From positions 62,001 through 126,000 of the forward strand of contig JANRJC010000031.1 in the NCBI GenBank assembly GCA_033764335.1: 64,000 bases of DNA. The letters are read 5' to 3'. Source of the stretch: JAGQVA01 sp033764335 (GTDB lineage Bacteria; Bacteroidota; Bacteroidia; J057). Within the stretch, counting starts at the first letter, position 1. Every line of letters starts with the position of its first letter. The notes under the pieces were generated by a model. That model did no database searches and was not told where the DNA came from. It saw nothing but the letters and a program-made list of their open reading frames with translations. Of the stretch, positions 44,510 through 52,527 are shown piece by piece. Made by a program: the position numbers and the translations under genes.

Positions 44510-47385
44510 ATTCGATCGTTTTTCACCCTCACCATTTCCACCCAGTGCCGGGCTTTACGTCCGGTGAAATGTTCGATCTGATGACGGCAACTAAAACCAC
44601 AGGCGATAATACCGGTTTGCGTTTCTGCGGATTTAATAGCGGGAAACAATTTTCGGTCGCCGATCTTGGCCGATAGCTCGTAATGCTCCTTTTCATAACC
44701 AAAAGACCCGGCCATTCCGCAGCATCCGGAGGGTATTTCTTTGACCGATTTTCCATTTCCCGAAACCAGTTGCTGCATGGCTTTGGTTCCGTACAGAGCT
44801 TTTTGGTGGCAATGTCCGTGGAGAAGGTTGGTATCGGCAATGAGTTCTAATGTGACTTTTAGTCTTCCGGCGGCTTTTTCTTCAGCGAGGAAAACATCAA
44901 TCATTTTCACTCCTCGTTTGATTCTTTCACCTAAAGCTGCGTCATCCAGCAGATCCGGGAGATCGTCGGTGAGTGCCGAGGCGCAACTCGGTTCAACAGC
45001 TACTATCGGAATTTTTTCCTGCACAAATACATCAAGATTTCGGAGGGTTTTTTCGCCGTCGGTTTTGGCTTCGCGCAAAAAGCCGTGGGAGATTTTGGGG
45101 CGCTGGCAGCAGCCTGCAAAGGCCGGTATCACCTCATAACCGCAGTCTTTCAGCAGGTTAAATGCAGCAATTCCCACTTCGGGTTCGTGGTGGTTGAGAA
45201 AAGTGTCGGCAAATAAAATAACTTTCGGTTTGCCGGAAAGGGTAGTCACGGGTTGTTTCCGGTACCATTTTTCAAAAGTTTCAGCAGCATATTCCGGTAG
45301 CGTGCGGCGCGAGTCAAAACCTGCCATTTTTTCAAGGGCGAGGCGAAAAAGTTTGGTTTTTTGTACGCGATTAACCGCAGGTGCAAGTCCGCCACTAAAT
45401 CGTTGGGCTGCTTTGTGGGTGTTGCGAATAAGTTTGTCCCGGAAGGTAAGTCCGTGTTTATCGTAATAAAGTTGGGAGACATCACTTTTGAGCCGGGCCA
45501 TGTCCACATTGCTGGGGCATTCCGACTTACAGCCTTTGCAGGAGAGGCATAGGTCCAGGACTTCGCGCAGGCGGGGACTTGTAAGGCCTTCTTCATCGAG
45601 TTGCCCCGACATGGCGAGCCGTAGTGCATTGGCGCGTCCACGGGTGGAGTGTTCTTCGTTGCGTGTAGCAATAAAACTGGGGCACATGGTTCCTGTAAGC
45701 ACTTTCCGGCATTCTCCTACTCCCGTACACATATCCACGGCAGCTTCAAAACCTTCTTCCTGGCGGTAGTGAAACAACGTTTCTGGCAGCGTAGAGCGAT
45801 AGGATTTACCATAACGGAGGTTTTGGTCCATGGGAGGAGCCTCGACAATTTTGCCGGGATTCATGCGGTTTTCGGGATCAAAAAGAGCCTTGACATCCCG
45901 GAGCGCCTGATAGACCACCGGCCCAAAAAACTTTTCATTAAAAGGGCTTCGGACAAGGCCGTCGCCGTGTTCGCCGCTCCAGGAGCCGCCGTATTCCATG
46001 ACTAGGGCAAAGGTGCGTTCGGCGATCTGGGTAAGTTTTTTAATATCCGTTTCTTCCCTTAGATCAAGGATAGGCCGAACATGAATTACTCCCACACTGG
46101 CATGGGCATACATCGAAACCTTAGTATCCAGTTCTGCACAGAGTTTGAGTACGCGGTCAATATATTCGGGTAAATAAGGAATGGGTATTCCGGCATCTTC
46201 GATAAAAGGCAGCGGTTTGGCTTTCCCCTTAATACCGAGCATCAACCCCAGCCCTTTTTTGCGGATAACCCATACATCATCGTGATTTTTGGCATCGGTA
46301 AAAAAAGGATGTGCATAACCCATTCCCTTGCTTTTCAGTTCTTCGATCATTTTTAGCGGACGGGTCTGTACATCTTCCGGTGTTTCACCATAAAACTCCA
46401 CGATCAGGATAGCCGCAGGATTTCCTTCGATAAAATGGCTATGTGGGGCAGTTCCGAGGTTTTCCCGGCTGAGTTGAAGTACCACGTGGTCGAGGATTTC
46501 GACAGCAACGGGCTGGTATTTGAGCATGGTTTCCACGGAGCGGATAGCATCTAGCACCGAATGATAGTGGACAACGCAGACGGATTCGTATTTGGGCAGC
46601 GGTTCTAGGTTGATTTTGGCTTCGAGCATCACACCGAGCGTACCTTCGCTGCCGGTAAAAATTTTGGCGAGGTTCCACTGATCGGTATGGATGAATTCAT
46701 CCAGGTTATAGCCGCCGACGCGGCGCATGACTTTAGGGAAACGGGTTTCAATTTCCGTTCTGTTTTGGTGAATAATTTCGCGAAACCTGCGGTAGATTTC
46801 TCCTTCACGATTGTTTTGGATTGCTTTGGTACTCCATTCTTCCGGGCCACAATTTTTGACATGGAGCAGGGTTCCATCGGCGAGGAGAAACCGCGCTTCC
46901 AGCACGTGGTCCACGGTTTTTCCGTAGAGGATGCTATTGGTTCCGGAGGAATTGTTGCCGATCATACCGCCGACATTGGCGCGGCTGGAAGTGGCGGGAT
47001 CAGGAGCAAAATGCAGCCGGTAGGGAGCGAGGAAAGCGTTTAGCTCATCCCTGACAAGTCCCGGTTGAACGCGCACCCAGCGTTCGGCCTCATTAAACTC
47101 AAGCACCTGATTCATGTAGCGGGAAAAATCCAGCACGAGGGACTGGCCGACAGTCTGACCGGCCAGACTTGTACCGCCACCACGAGGGAGAATGGTTACT
47201 CCGTGGTGGCGGGCGATTTTGACGGCGGTAATGACATCCGTTTCATCTTTAACCGCGACGATAGCCAGCGGTTTGATCTGGTAGATACTGGCATCGGTAG
47301 CATAAAGGCCGAGGGAGTAATCGTCGGTGTGGAGGTCGCCGCGGATTTGCTGGCGAAGTTCCTGGATCATAAGAGGCAGGTTCAT
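44506..47385 (-). CDS. FAD-linked oxidase / 4Fe-4S / CCG-domain oxidoreductase (YdiJ-like)
   Basis: This 959-residue protein oxidises a 2-hydroxy acid, such as D-lactate or D-2-hydroxyglutarate, to the keto acid. The N-terminal FAD PCMH domain shows ILPRGGGTSLAGQT, ANVGGMIGNNSSGTNSI and GGYNLDEFI. An FAD-linked oxidase C-terminal domain follows (YAHASVGVIHVRPILDL, GSWSGEHGDGLVRS). The two 4Fe-4S clusters lie in CTGVGECRK...MCPSF and CLSCKGCKSECPS. A CCG (heterodisulfide reductase-like) part has GCCQRPK and GCCGMAG. It thus equals GlcD plus GlcF in one chain. It is first of four overlapping genes. The exact substrate cannot be told. Confidence 0.92.
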   Translation of the reverse strand: MNLPLMIQELRQQIRGDLHTDDYSLGLYATDASIYQIKPLAIVAVKDETDVITAVKIARHHGVTILPRGGGTSLAGQTVGQSLVLDFSRYMNQVLEFNEAERWVRVQPGLVRDELNAFLAPYRLHFAPDPATSSRANVGGMIGNNSSGTNSILYGKTVDHVLEARFLLADGTLLHVKNCGPEEWSTKAIQNNREGEIYRRFREIIHQNRTEIETRFPKVMRRVGGYNLDEFIHTDQWNLAKIFTGSEGTLGVMLEAKINLEPLPKYESVCVVHYHSVLDAIRSVETMLKYQPVAVEILDHVVLQLSRENLGTAPHSHFIEGNPAAILIVEFYGETPEDVQTRPLKMIEELKSKGMGYAHPFFTDAKNHDDVWVIRKKGLGLMLGIKGKAKPLPFIEDAGIPIPYLPEYIDRVLKLCAELDTKVSMYAHASVGVIHVRPILDLREETDIKKLTQIAERTFALVMEYGGSWSGEHGDGLVRSPFNEKFFGPVVYQALRDVKALFDPENRMNPGKIVEAPPMDQNLRYGKSYRSTLPETLFHYRQEEGFEAAVDMCTGVGECRKVLTGTMCPSFIATRNEEHSTRGRANALRLAMSGQLDEEGLTSPRLREVLDLCLSCKGCKSECPSNVDMARLKSDVSQLYYDKHGLTFRDKLIRNTHKAAQRFSGGLAPAVNRVQKTKLFRLALEKMAGFDSRRTLPEYAAETFEKWYRKQPVTTLSGKPKVILFADTFLNHHEPEVGIAAFNLLKDCGYEVIPAFAGCCQRPKISHGFLREAKTDGEKTLRNLDVFVQEKIPIVAVEPSCASALTDDLPDLLDDAALGERIKRGVKMIDVFLAEEKAAGRLKVTLELIADTNLLHGHCHQKALYGTKAMQQLVSGNGKSVKEIPSGCCGMAGSFGYEKEHYELSAKIGDRKLFPAIKSAETQTGIIACGFSCRHQIEHFTGRKARHWVEMVRVKNDRI

Positions 47386-47436
47386 GTGAGGAAATTGTAG
47401 GTTCGCAGGCGGTAATTTGCAACCTTTTTTTGAAAA

Positions 47437-48258
47437 TTAATGCCCTACAAGCAAGTATTCTTTGAAGGTTTCGCTCGTAGGATTTTCAAAGACTACCCCT
47501 GGTCTTCCTTTTTCGACTACCTCTCCAAAGTACATGAAGACCACATAATCTGCGAGCCTTTTTGCCTGGCGCAGGATATGAGTAACGAGTACGATGGCAA
47601 AATCCTGGCTGAGTTCTTTAAATTGTTCTTCAATTTTCCGGGAAGAGATAGGATCAAGCGCCGAGGTCGGTTCGTCAGCCAGAATGACTCTTGGCTCAAT
47701 GGCCAGACCTCTTGCCAGGCAAAGCCGTTGTTGTTGCCCGATAGACAACCTTCCTGCCGGGCTTTTGAGTCTTTCTTTTACTTCTTCCCACAGAGCAACC
47801 TTTCGGAGATAAAACTCCACCCGGTCATCCAGTTCAGATTTTGCTTTGATTCCCTTTAATTTCAAGGCAAAGCGGATATTATCCGCGATAGTACCCGGCA
47901 GCGGATGCGGTTTTTGGGAGAGTAGCCCCATTTTTTGTCGAAGGTCATATACATCTATTTTTTTATTTAGGATATCCTGCCCTTCAAAAAATATAGAACC
48001 TTCGGTATGTATGTCTGAGTATAGGTCAGTAAGGCGATTAAAGGTTTTGAGTAAAGTGGTTTTGCCGCAACCGGAAGGCCCTAAAAGGACGGTTATGCCT
48101 TTATCCCGGATATTGAGTTCAACCTTTTTTAGGGTTTGTTGTTTTCCATGCCACAAACTCAAGTTATTGACATATAGGAGGTTGTGTAAACCTTTTGATT
48201 CGTCTTTTTTGATAATGTTCTGATCGAGAAAGGGAATATTTTGATCAATCGTATTCAT
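47437..48258 (-). CDS. pstB: phosphate ABC transporter ATP-binding protein
   Basis: This 273-residue ATPase of the Pst importer has Walker A GPSGCGKTTLLKTFNRL and a Q-loop LSQKPHPLPGTI. The signature is LSIGQQQRLCLARGLA (Ile in place of the usual Gly), Walker B is VILADEPTSALDP, and the switch His is in LVTHILRQA. It overlaps the pstA stop by 4 bp and ends the porin-pstS-pstC-pstA-pstB run. No phoU follows; the next gene downstream is the unrelated oxidoreductase 51 bp away. Confidence 0.95.
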   Translation of the reverse strand: MNTIDQNIPFLDQNIIKKDESKGLHNLLYVNNLSLWHGKQQTLKKVELNIRDKGITVLLGPSGCGKTTLLKTFNRLTDLYSDIHTEGSIFFEGQDILNKKIDVYDLRQKMGLLSQKPHPLPGTIADNIRFALKLKGIKAKSELDDRVEFYLRKVALWEEVKERLKSPAGRLSIGQQQRLCLARGLAIEPRVILADEPTSALDPISSRKIEEQFKELSQDFAIVLVTHILRQAKRLADYVVFMYFGEVVEKGRPGVVFENPTSETFKEYLLVGH

Positions 48259-49109
48259 TGTACTTTATTTTTTGAAAGTTTATTGCTGATAAAACGAGAA
48301 GAAAGACTGATAACTAGAACAATAATGGTTAAAACTACGGCTGCGGCATAAGCTCGGGATTTAACCTCCGGGATGGGCGAACTTAGCTGAAAAAATACAG
48401 CCAGAGGCAGGGTAGCCGCAGGGTCTGAAAGACTTTCGGGGATGTAGTCGGTATAACCTGCGGTAAAAAGTACAGAGGCGGTATCGCCGATTCCTTTTCC
48501 CAATGCGAGCAGAAAAGCCGTGGCGACACCGGGCAAAGTCTGTCTTAAAAGGAATTTAAAACCGATTTCCCCTTTAAAAAATCCCAGGGATAAAGCCGAT
48601 TCAAACATACCATGAGGTATTTGTTGAAGGCTTTCATCCATAGCCCGGATCATCACCGGGCTAATCAGGAGAGAAACCGTAATAATCGCCGCCAACAAGG
48701 AGGTAGGCCATCCCATAAAAAGCATAAGATTAAACCCAAAAGCACCGTAAACAATCGGCGGAACACCCCACAATACATCGAGCCAGAGGCGAATCCGTTT
48801 TTGCCAGTCTGGGAAGGAAAATAAATAGGTATGGATAAAAAGCGCAACCGGGATGCTGATCACACAGGTAATCAGAGAGGCTCCAATAGCGAGGTAAACC
48901 GAACCCACTATCGCATTTAGGATACCTCCTTCTTTGCCAAAATAATACCCTCCTTTAGGTACTTGGGTGATCATTTCCCAGGTTAAAGCCGGAAGCCCTT
49001 TGATAAATATACCGCCGATGATGCTGAAAAGGACGATGACAATCATCAGGGTGAACAGAGCGAGGACCGTTTTTGCGATTTTTTCTTCTAGATAAATGTA
49101 TCTGCGCAT
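48255..49109 (-). CDS. pstA: phosphate ABC transporter permease PstA
   Basis: This 284-residue inner-membrane permease has about six segments. The EAA-type loop is EIGFKFLLRQTLPGVATAFL followed by GKGIGDTASVLFTAGY, typical of PstA. It forms the channel with PstC and lies 17 bp after it, with a 4-bp overlap to pstB. Confidence 0.94.
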   Translation of the reverse strand: MRRYIYLEEKIAKTVLALFTLMIVIVLFSIIGGIFIKGLPALTWEMITQVPKGGYYFGKEGGILNAIVGSVYLAIGASLITCVISIPVALFIHTYLFSFPDWQKRIRLWLDVLWGVPPIVYGAFGFNLMLFMGWPTSLLAAIITVSLLISPVMIRAMDESLQQIPHGMFESALSLGFFKGEIGFKFLLRQTLPGVATAFLLALGKGIGDTASVLFTAGYTDYIPESLSDPAATLPLAVFFQLSSPIPEVKSRAYAAAVVLTIIVLVISLSSRFISNKLSKNKVQ

Positions 49110-49126
49110 AGAATAGGTTTTATCGG

Positions 49127-50020
49127 TTAAGCCTGTGACTGGTAATAGCGTATTACTCTATGAGCCAGGTAATTAAAAAAGATGACGATGATGAGTAAAA
49201 TGAGTGCAGAAAACATCAACGCTGCATCGTACATCGGTATGGACATCATTTCTCCGTAGTTGTTGGCCAGCAAAGCGGGTAGAGGATACCCTGCATCAAA
49301 GATTCCATTAGGTATTTTGACCACATTTCCGACGACCATTAATACCGCAATGGTTTCTCCAAATGATTTACTAACACCAAGGGTAAAGGCAGCGATAATG
49401 CCGGGCCGAATTTTTTTCACGATAACCCACTTGATCGTTTGCCAATAACTGGCTCCCATGGACAAGGAGGCTTCTTTGAGTTCAATCGCAACTGACTCAA
49501 AAAGCCCGATAAGCATATTCAGCACGAAGGGCATAACCGATACCGATACAACTACTCCGGCGGCAATGATCGAATAACCGGAAGTGTTTTCGGCATTGTA
49601 TTTTAATGCCCATCCGGCTACCATCGGCACAATGGTAATTACTCCCCAAAGGCCGAAGATAACCGAAGGAATCCCTGCCAGAATATCAATGACCGACCGA
49701 AGGAGGCGGGAAATCCAGGGCGGTGCAAACTGAGTGATATAGATGGCGGATGTCAGGCATATTGGAACCATCAGAAGGAGTCCGATGAGGGAGACGATGA
49801 TCGAACTGGTAATGAAGGGAAGCAGGCCAAACTTGCCTTGTCCCGGTAGCCATTCGGATCCGAATAAAAAGCCGGATAGTTTGGTTTCGGTAATTAGAGG
49901 CAGAGATTTGTATAACAAAGACAAACCGATCGCTAAGGGAAGGAGCAAAATCACTCCGAGTGTGATTTGCATCCAGCTTTTCCGAAAAAACTCCTGATAA
50001 CGTCTGATTGAATACAACAT
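49127..50020 (-). CDS. pstC: phosphate ABC transporter permease PstC
   Basis: This 297-residue permease has an N-terminal membrane segment (LGVILLLPLAIGLSLLY) and the sequence GIPSVIFGLWGV. The EAA loop is SMGASYWQTIKWVIVKKIRP split by motif, and SKSFGETIAVLMVVGN is the PstC hallmark. It starts 3 bp after the pstS stop. Confidence 0.94.
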   Translation of the reverse strand: MLYSIRRYQEFFRKSWMQITLGVILLLPLAIGLSLLYKSLPLITETKLSGFLFGSEWLPGQGKFGLLPFITSSIIVSLIGLLLMVPICLTSAIYITQFAPPWISRLLRSVIDILAGIPSVIFGLWGVITIVPMVAGWALKYNAENTSGYSIIAAGVVVSVSVMPFVLNMLIGLFESVAIELKEASLSMGASYWQTIKWVIVKKIRPGIIAAFTLGVSKSFGETIAVLMVVGNVVKIPNGIFDAGYPLPALLANNYGEMMSIPMYDAALMFSALILLIIVIFFNYLAHRVIRYYQSQA

Positions 50021-50023
50021 GGC

Positions 50024-50998
50024 TTATAACTTCTTTTTTTGCTCATTAATAACTGTTTCACTCAGAAGGATATACCCGTTTGCTTCCACAAAAACCTGAC
50101 CTTTGACAAGTATCCAGTTTAAAAATTCGAGTATTATCGGGTCAGTAGGTTTTCCTTTTGCAATCATGTATAGTTCCCGGGCTGGAGGGGAAGGATAACG
50201 ACCATCGGCGATGGCAGCAGTGATTTCATCCAGATTGTGATAAAAATCTTCTTCCGGATCAATTCCCCCATTTTCATTAATATCAATAGGAACAACTTCG
50301 ATTCCCGGATATTTTTCCCCTGAATTCAGGTCAAAAACATAGATGATATTATTATAGCCAATTCCTTTTGGATCGTTTTTTACGGCATCTGCAAGACCCG
50401 GATCTCCATATACTGCAATACCTTTCAGGCTTTCCTGTGCATCTCCACCGAGGTATTTGGCCCATACGTCTGCGGCTCCGGAAGCGTCTGAGCGGGTATA
50501 GACATTTACTTCCGTGGTAGAGTTTGGCCACACTTTTTTCCCGTCTTTGAGAAAATAACCCGACAGTTCTTCCCGAGTCAAACCTTCGGTTTTAATTTTT
50601 CCCAGCAAAGGATTTTTTTCACTTAAGGTAGGGATTACCGCATCTTTGGTTACAGAAATCCACCAGGCTCCTTTTTCTCTTTCTGCATCGGTTACATCTC
50701 GGGAAAACATTCCAAGGTCGGCGGCTCCGCCAAGCACATCGGCCATTCCTTTTCCTGCACCTCCCCCTGAGATGTTAAACCTTACATCGGGATATTCTTT
50801 CCGGAATTCCTCCGCCCAAACATTTACCAACGGATAGAGTGCGAATGCACCGGAAATAGATACGGTTCCTTTAAGTTTTTTTTCTTTACCCGACCCGTCG
50901 GTATTTTTACCGGATAAGGTTTGGGAATCACTGTTGCAGGAGAAAATCAGAGACACAAGGATTCCTGCTAACAGAATGGTACTTACTCTGTTATTCAT
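50024..50998 (-). CDS. pstS: phosphate-binding lipoprotein PstS
   Basis: This 324-residue binding protein has the lipoprotein signal LAGILVSLIFSC and the phosphate-binding signature GTVSISGAFALYPLVNVWAE, then FNISGGGAGKGMADVLGGAA and RSDASGAADVWAKYLGG. It delivers phosphate to PstCA in the periplasm, and is lipid-anchored as usual in Bacteroidota. Placed directly after an outer membrane porin gene. Phosphate-limitation control is expected, but no Pho box is recognised. Confidence 0.93.
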   Translation of the reverse strand: MNNRVSTILLAGILVSLIFSCNSDSQTLSGKNTDGSGKEKKLKGTVSISGAFALYPLVNVWAEEFRKEYPDVRFNISGGGAGKGMADVLGGAADLGMFSRDVTDAEREKGAWWISVTKDAVIPTLSEKNPLLGKIKTEGLTREELSGYFLKDGKKVWPNSTTEVNVYTRSDASGAADVWAKYLGGDAQESLKGIAVYGDPGLADAVKNDPKGIGYNNIIYVFDLNSGEKYPGIEVVPIDINENGGIDPEEDFYHNLDEITAAIADGRYPSPPARELYMIAKGKPTDPIILEFLNWILVKGQVFVEANGYILLSETVINEQKKKL

Positions 50999-51043
50999 AA
51001 TGTTAATTATTTTAAAATTTATATAGTGGTGTTTAACGCTTGA

Positions 51044-52360
51044 TTAATTGGTATTCGTCCATCGGAAAAGCTCCGGTTTAAAGGTAATCATCAGGAAGGC
51101 CCAACTTTGAAAGAGGTCGCTGTTACCTCCTTTTCGGATATATTCCATGGATTCTGTTACGATTGCATAAGAATATCCCAGATCAATTTCGGTATAGCTA
51201 TTGGGGCGATAACGGAGAAGCAGGTCATTTTCAAACCCCAGGTATTTACGGATCGGCAGATAGTCGCCTTCAGGCACAAAATGGTTTTGGGAGTAAAACA
51301 AATGGCCGTCTGCCCGAAGCGTTAATTTTTTGTTTACGTCATAAAATACAAACAGGTAGGGGGCAACAATACCGGCATTGTTAAAATCATCCGGAAACCG
51401 GGTGAAAAAGTCCATCGAACCCAGAAATCGGTGGTTTACTCCGTAGAGGGCGTCAAAGGAATGGGAAGTATTGTCGGGATTCCTCCCGTCGTCTCCGCTG
51501 AATACTTCCGCTCCCAGTCGCAGGGTCCAGTGTTTATTATCTTTAAATTGAACCTCCGGCTGAATATACCCGGCGCTAAGGTTTTCGCCTTTCGGTGTTT
51601 TTCCATATTGATAATAGGCAGCAAGCGTAAGATATACCTTTTTCTGGGTATATTCGATTCGCCCGCCGCTGGTAAAACGCCAGTGCGTGAGGTGAATATC
51701 ATCGGCATCCTGAAAAGCATCGGAAGCGTTGATAGCCGTAAGCGTGATTTTGCCGGTTTTATAACGGAGAAAATTGGCCAACAGGATTTTGTAATTGCTA
51801 AAACCGGGTGAAAAGTCGGTTTCGAAAAAACGCTCATGTGCCCCTTTTTCCTGGTTAAATACACCGATTAAGTCTCCTTCAAAGGTTTTCTTTTTGTACA
51901 TAAAACGGACGCCGTCGTGTGCTCCGGCGGTTTGACGCCAGTCATTCTGAGCAAATAGACGCTGGTTGTCATACATGATTTTTTGTCGGCCGATCCGTAC
52001 AGAAAGCCCTTTTTTTAGCGTGGGTTCTACATACGCTTCAAAAACCTGCAAAGTACCCTCGGTTGATCTTGGGTCGTATTGCCCCCATATTCTGACATCT
52101 TGGATGGAAGTATGGAAGATAAAACCCTTTCTTTCATAGTTGAGGTACAGCCTACTTCTTCCTTCGGTAAATACTGCCGCATGAGTAGTATCTCTGCGTA
52201 TCTGCCGGTATCCGTTGCGAAATTCGGTGCGAGGCCTGAATTCAAGGCCAATGGAGAATATTTCTTTTTTTTCTTCAACCTCCTTATTCTCCTGAGAAAA
52301 AATCCAATTATAAGATAAAAGCAAAGCAAGGGTTAGGAAAAAAAACTTAGACTTCTGCAT
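51044..52360 (-). CDS. alginate-export-type outer membrane porin, first gene of the pst operon
   Basis: This 438-residue beta-barrel has a signal peptide ending WIFSQ. Motifs of the alginate_exp family are LEFRPRTEFRNGYRQ, VFTEGRSRLYLNYE, IRIWGQYDPRST (VRIWGQYDPRST in this copy), VRIGRQKIMYDNQRLFAQND and WRQTAGAHDGVRF. Its position 45 bp before pstS suggests a phosphate or phosphorylated-compound channel, playing the part of OprP. That is inferred from context, since the family is named for alginate. Confidence 0.85.
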   Translation of the reverse strand: MQKSKFFFLTLALLLSYNWIFSQENKEVEEKKEIFSIGLEFRPRTEFRNGYRQIRRDTTHAAVFTEGRSRLYLNYERKGFIFHTSIQDVRIWGQYDPRSTEGTLQVFEAYVEPTLKKGLSVRIGRQKIMYDNQRLFAQNDWRQTAGAHDGVRFMYKKKTFEGDLIGVFNQEKGAHERFFETDFSPGFSNYKILLANFLRYKTGKITLTAINASDAFQDADDIHLTHWRFTSGGRIEYTQKKVYLTLAAYYQYGKTPKGENLSAGYIQPEVQFKDNKHWTLRLGAEVFSGDDGRNPDNTSHSFDALYGVNHRFLGSMDFFTRFPDDFNNAGIVAPYLFVFYDVNKKLTLRADGHLFYSQNHFVPEGDYLPIRKYLGFENDLLLRYRPNSYTEIDLGYSYAIVTESMEYIRKGGNSDLFQSWAFLMITFKPELFRWTNTN

Positions 52361-52404
52361 GAACTTCTAATTCTAATAATGAGGTTTAGTTGCTATTGTG
52401 AAAA

Positions 52405-52437
52405 CAAATATATATAAATCCTATCAAATATATAGGA
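52405..52437 (-). promoter_or_regulatory. candidate promoter/operator of the porin-pst operon
   Basis: On the minus strand two perfect -7 boxes, TATATTTG, lie at 52405-52412 and 52425-52432. The second sits inside an inverted repeat, TCCTAT-N7-ATAGGA (52419-52437), which could be a regulator site. The region is 45-77 bp before the porin ATG. No TTG was found at a standard distance, so which box is used is unclear. Confidence 0.4.
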
Positions 52438-52527
52438 ATTGTGTATAAATTTTTTTTCCCGTTTCCCGAACGGTAAAAAAACTGCAATTTCTGGTTTATT
52501 TAGGCGGATTTCTGGCCTATTTGTTTA

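Noticed and set aside
47386..47436. pst operon terminator between pstB and the oxidoreductase gene
   Set aside because: No stem with T-run was found in the 51-bp gap; readthrough into the oxidoreductase operon is possible.
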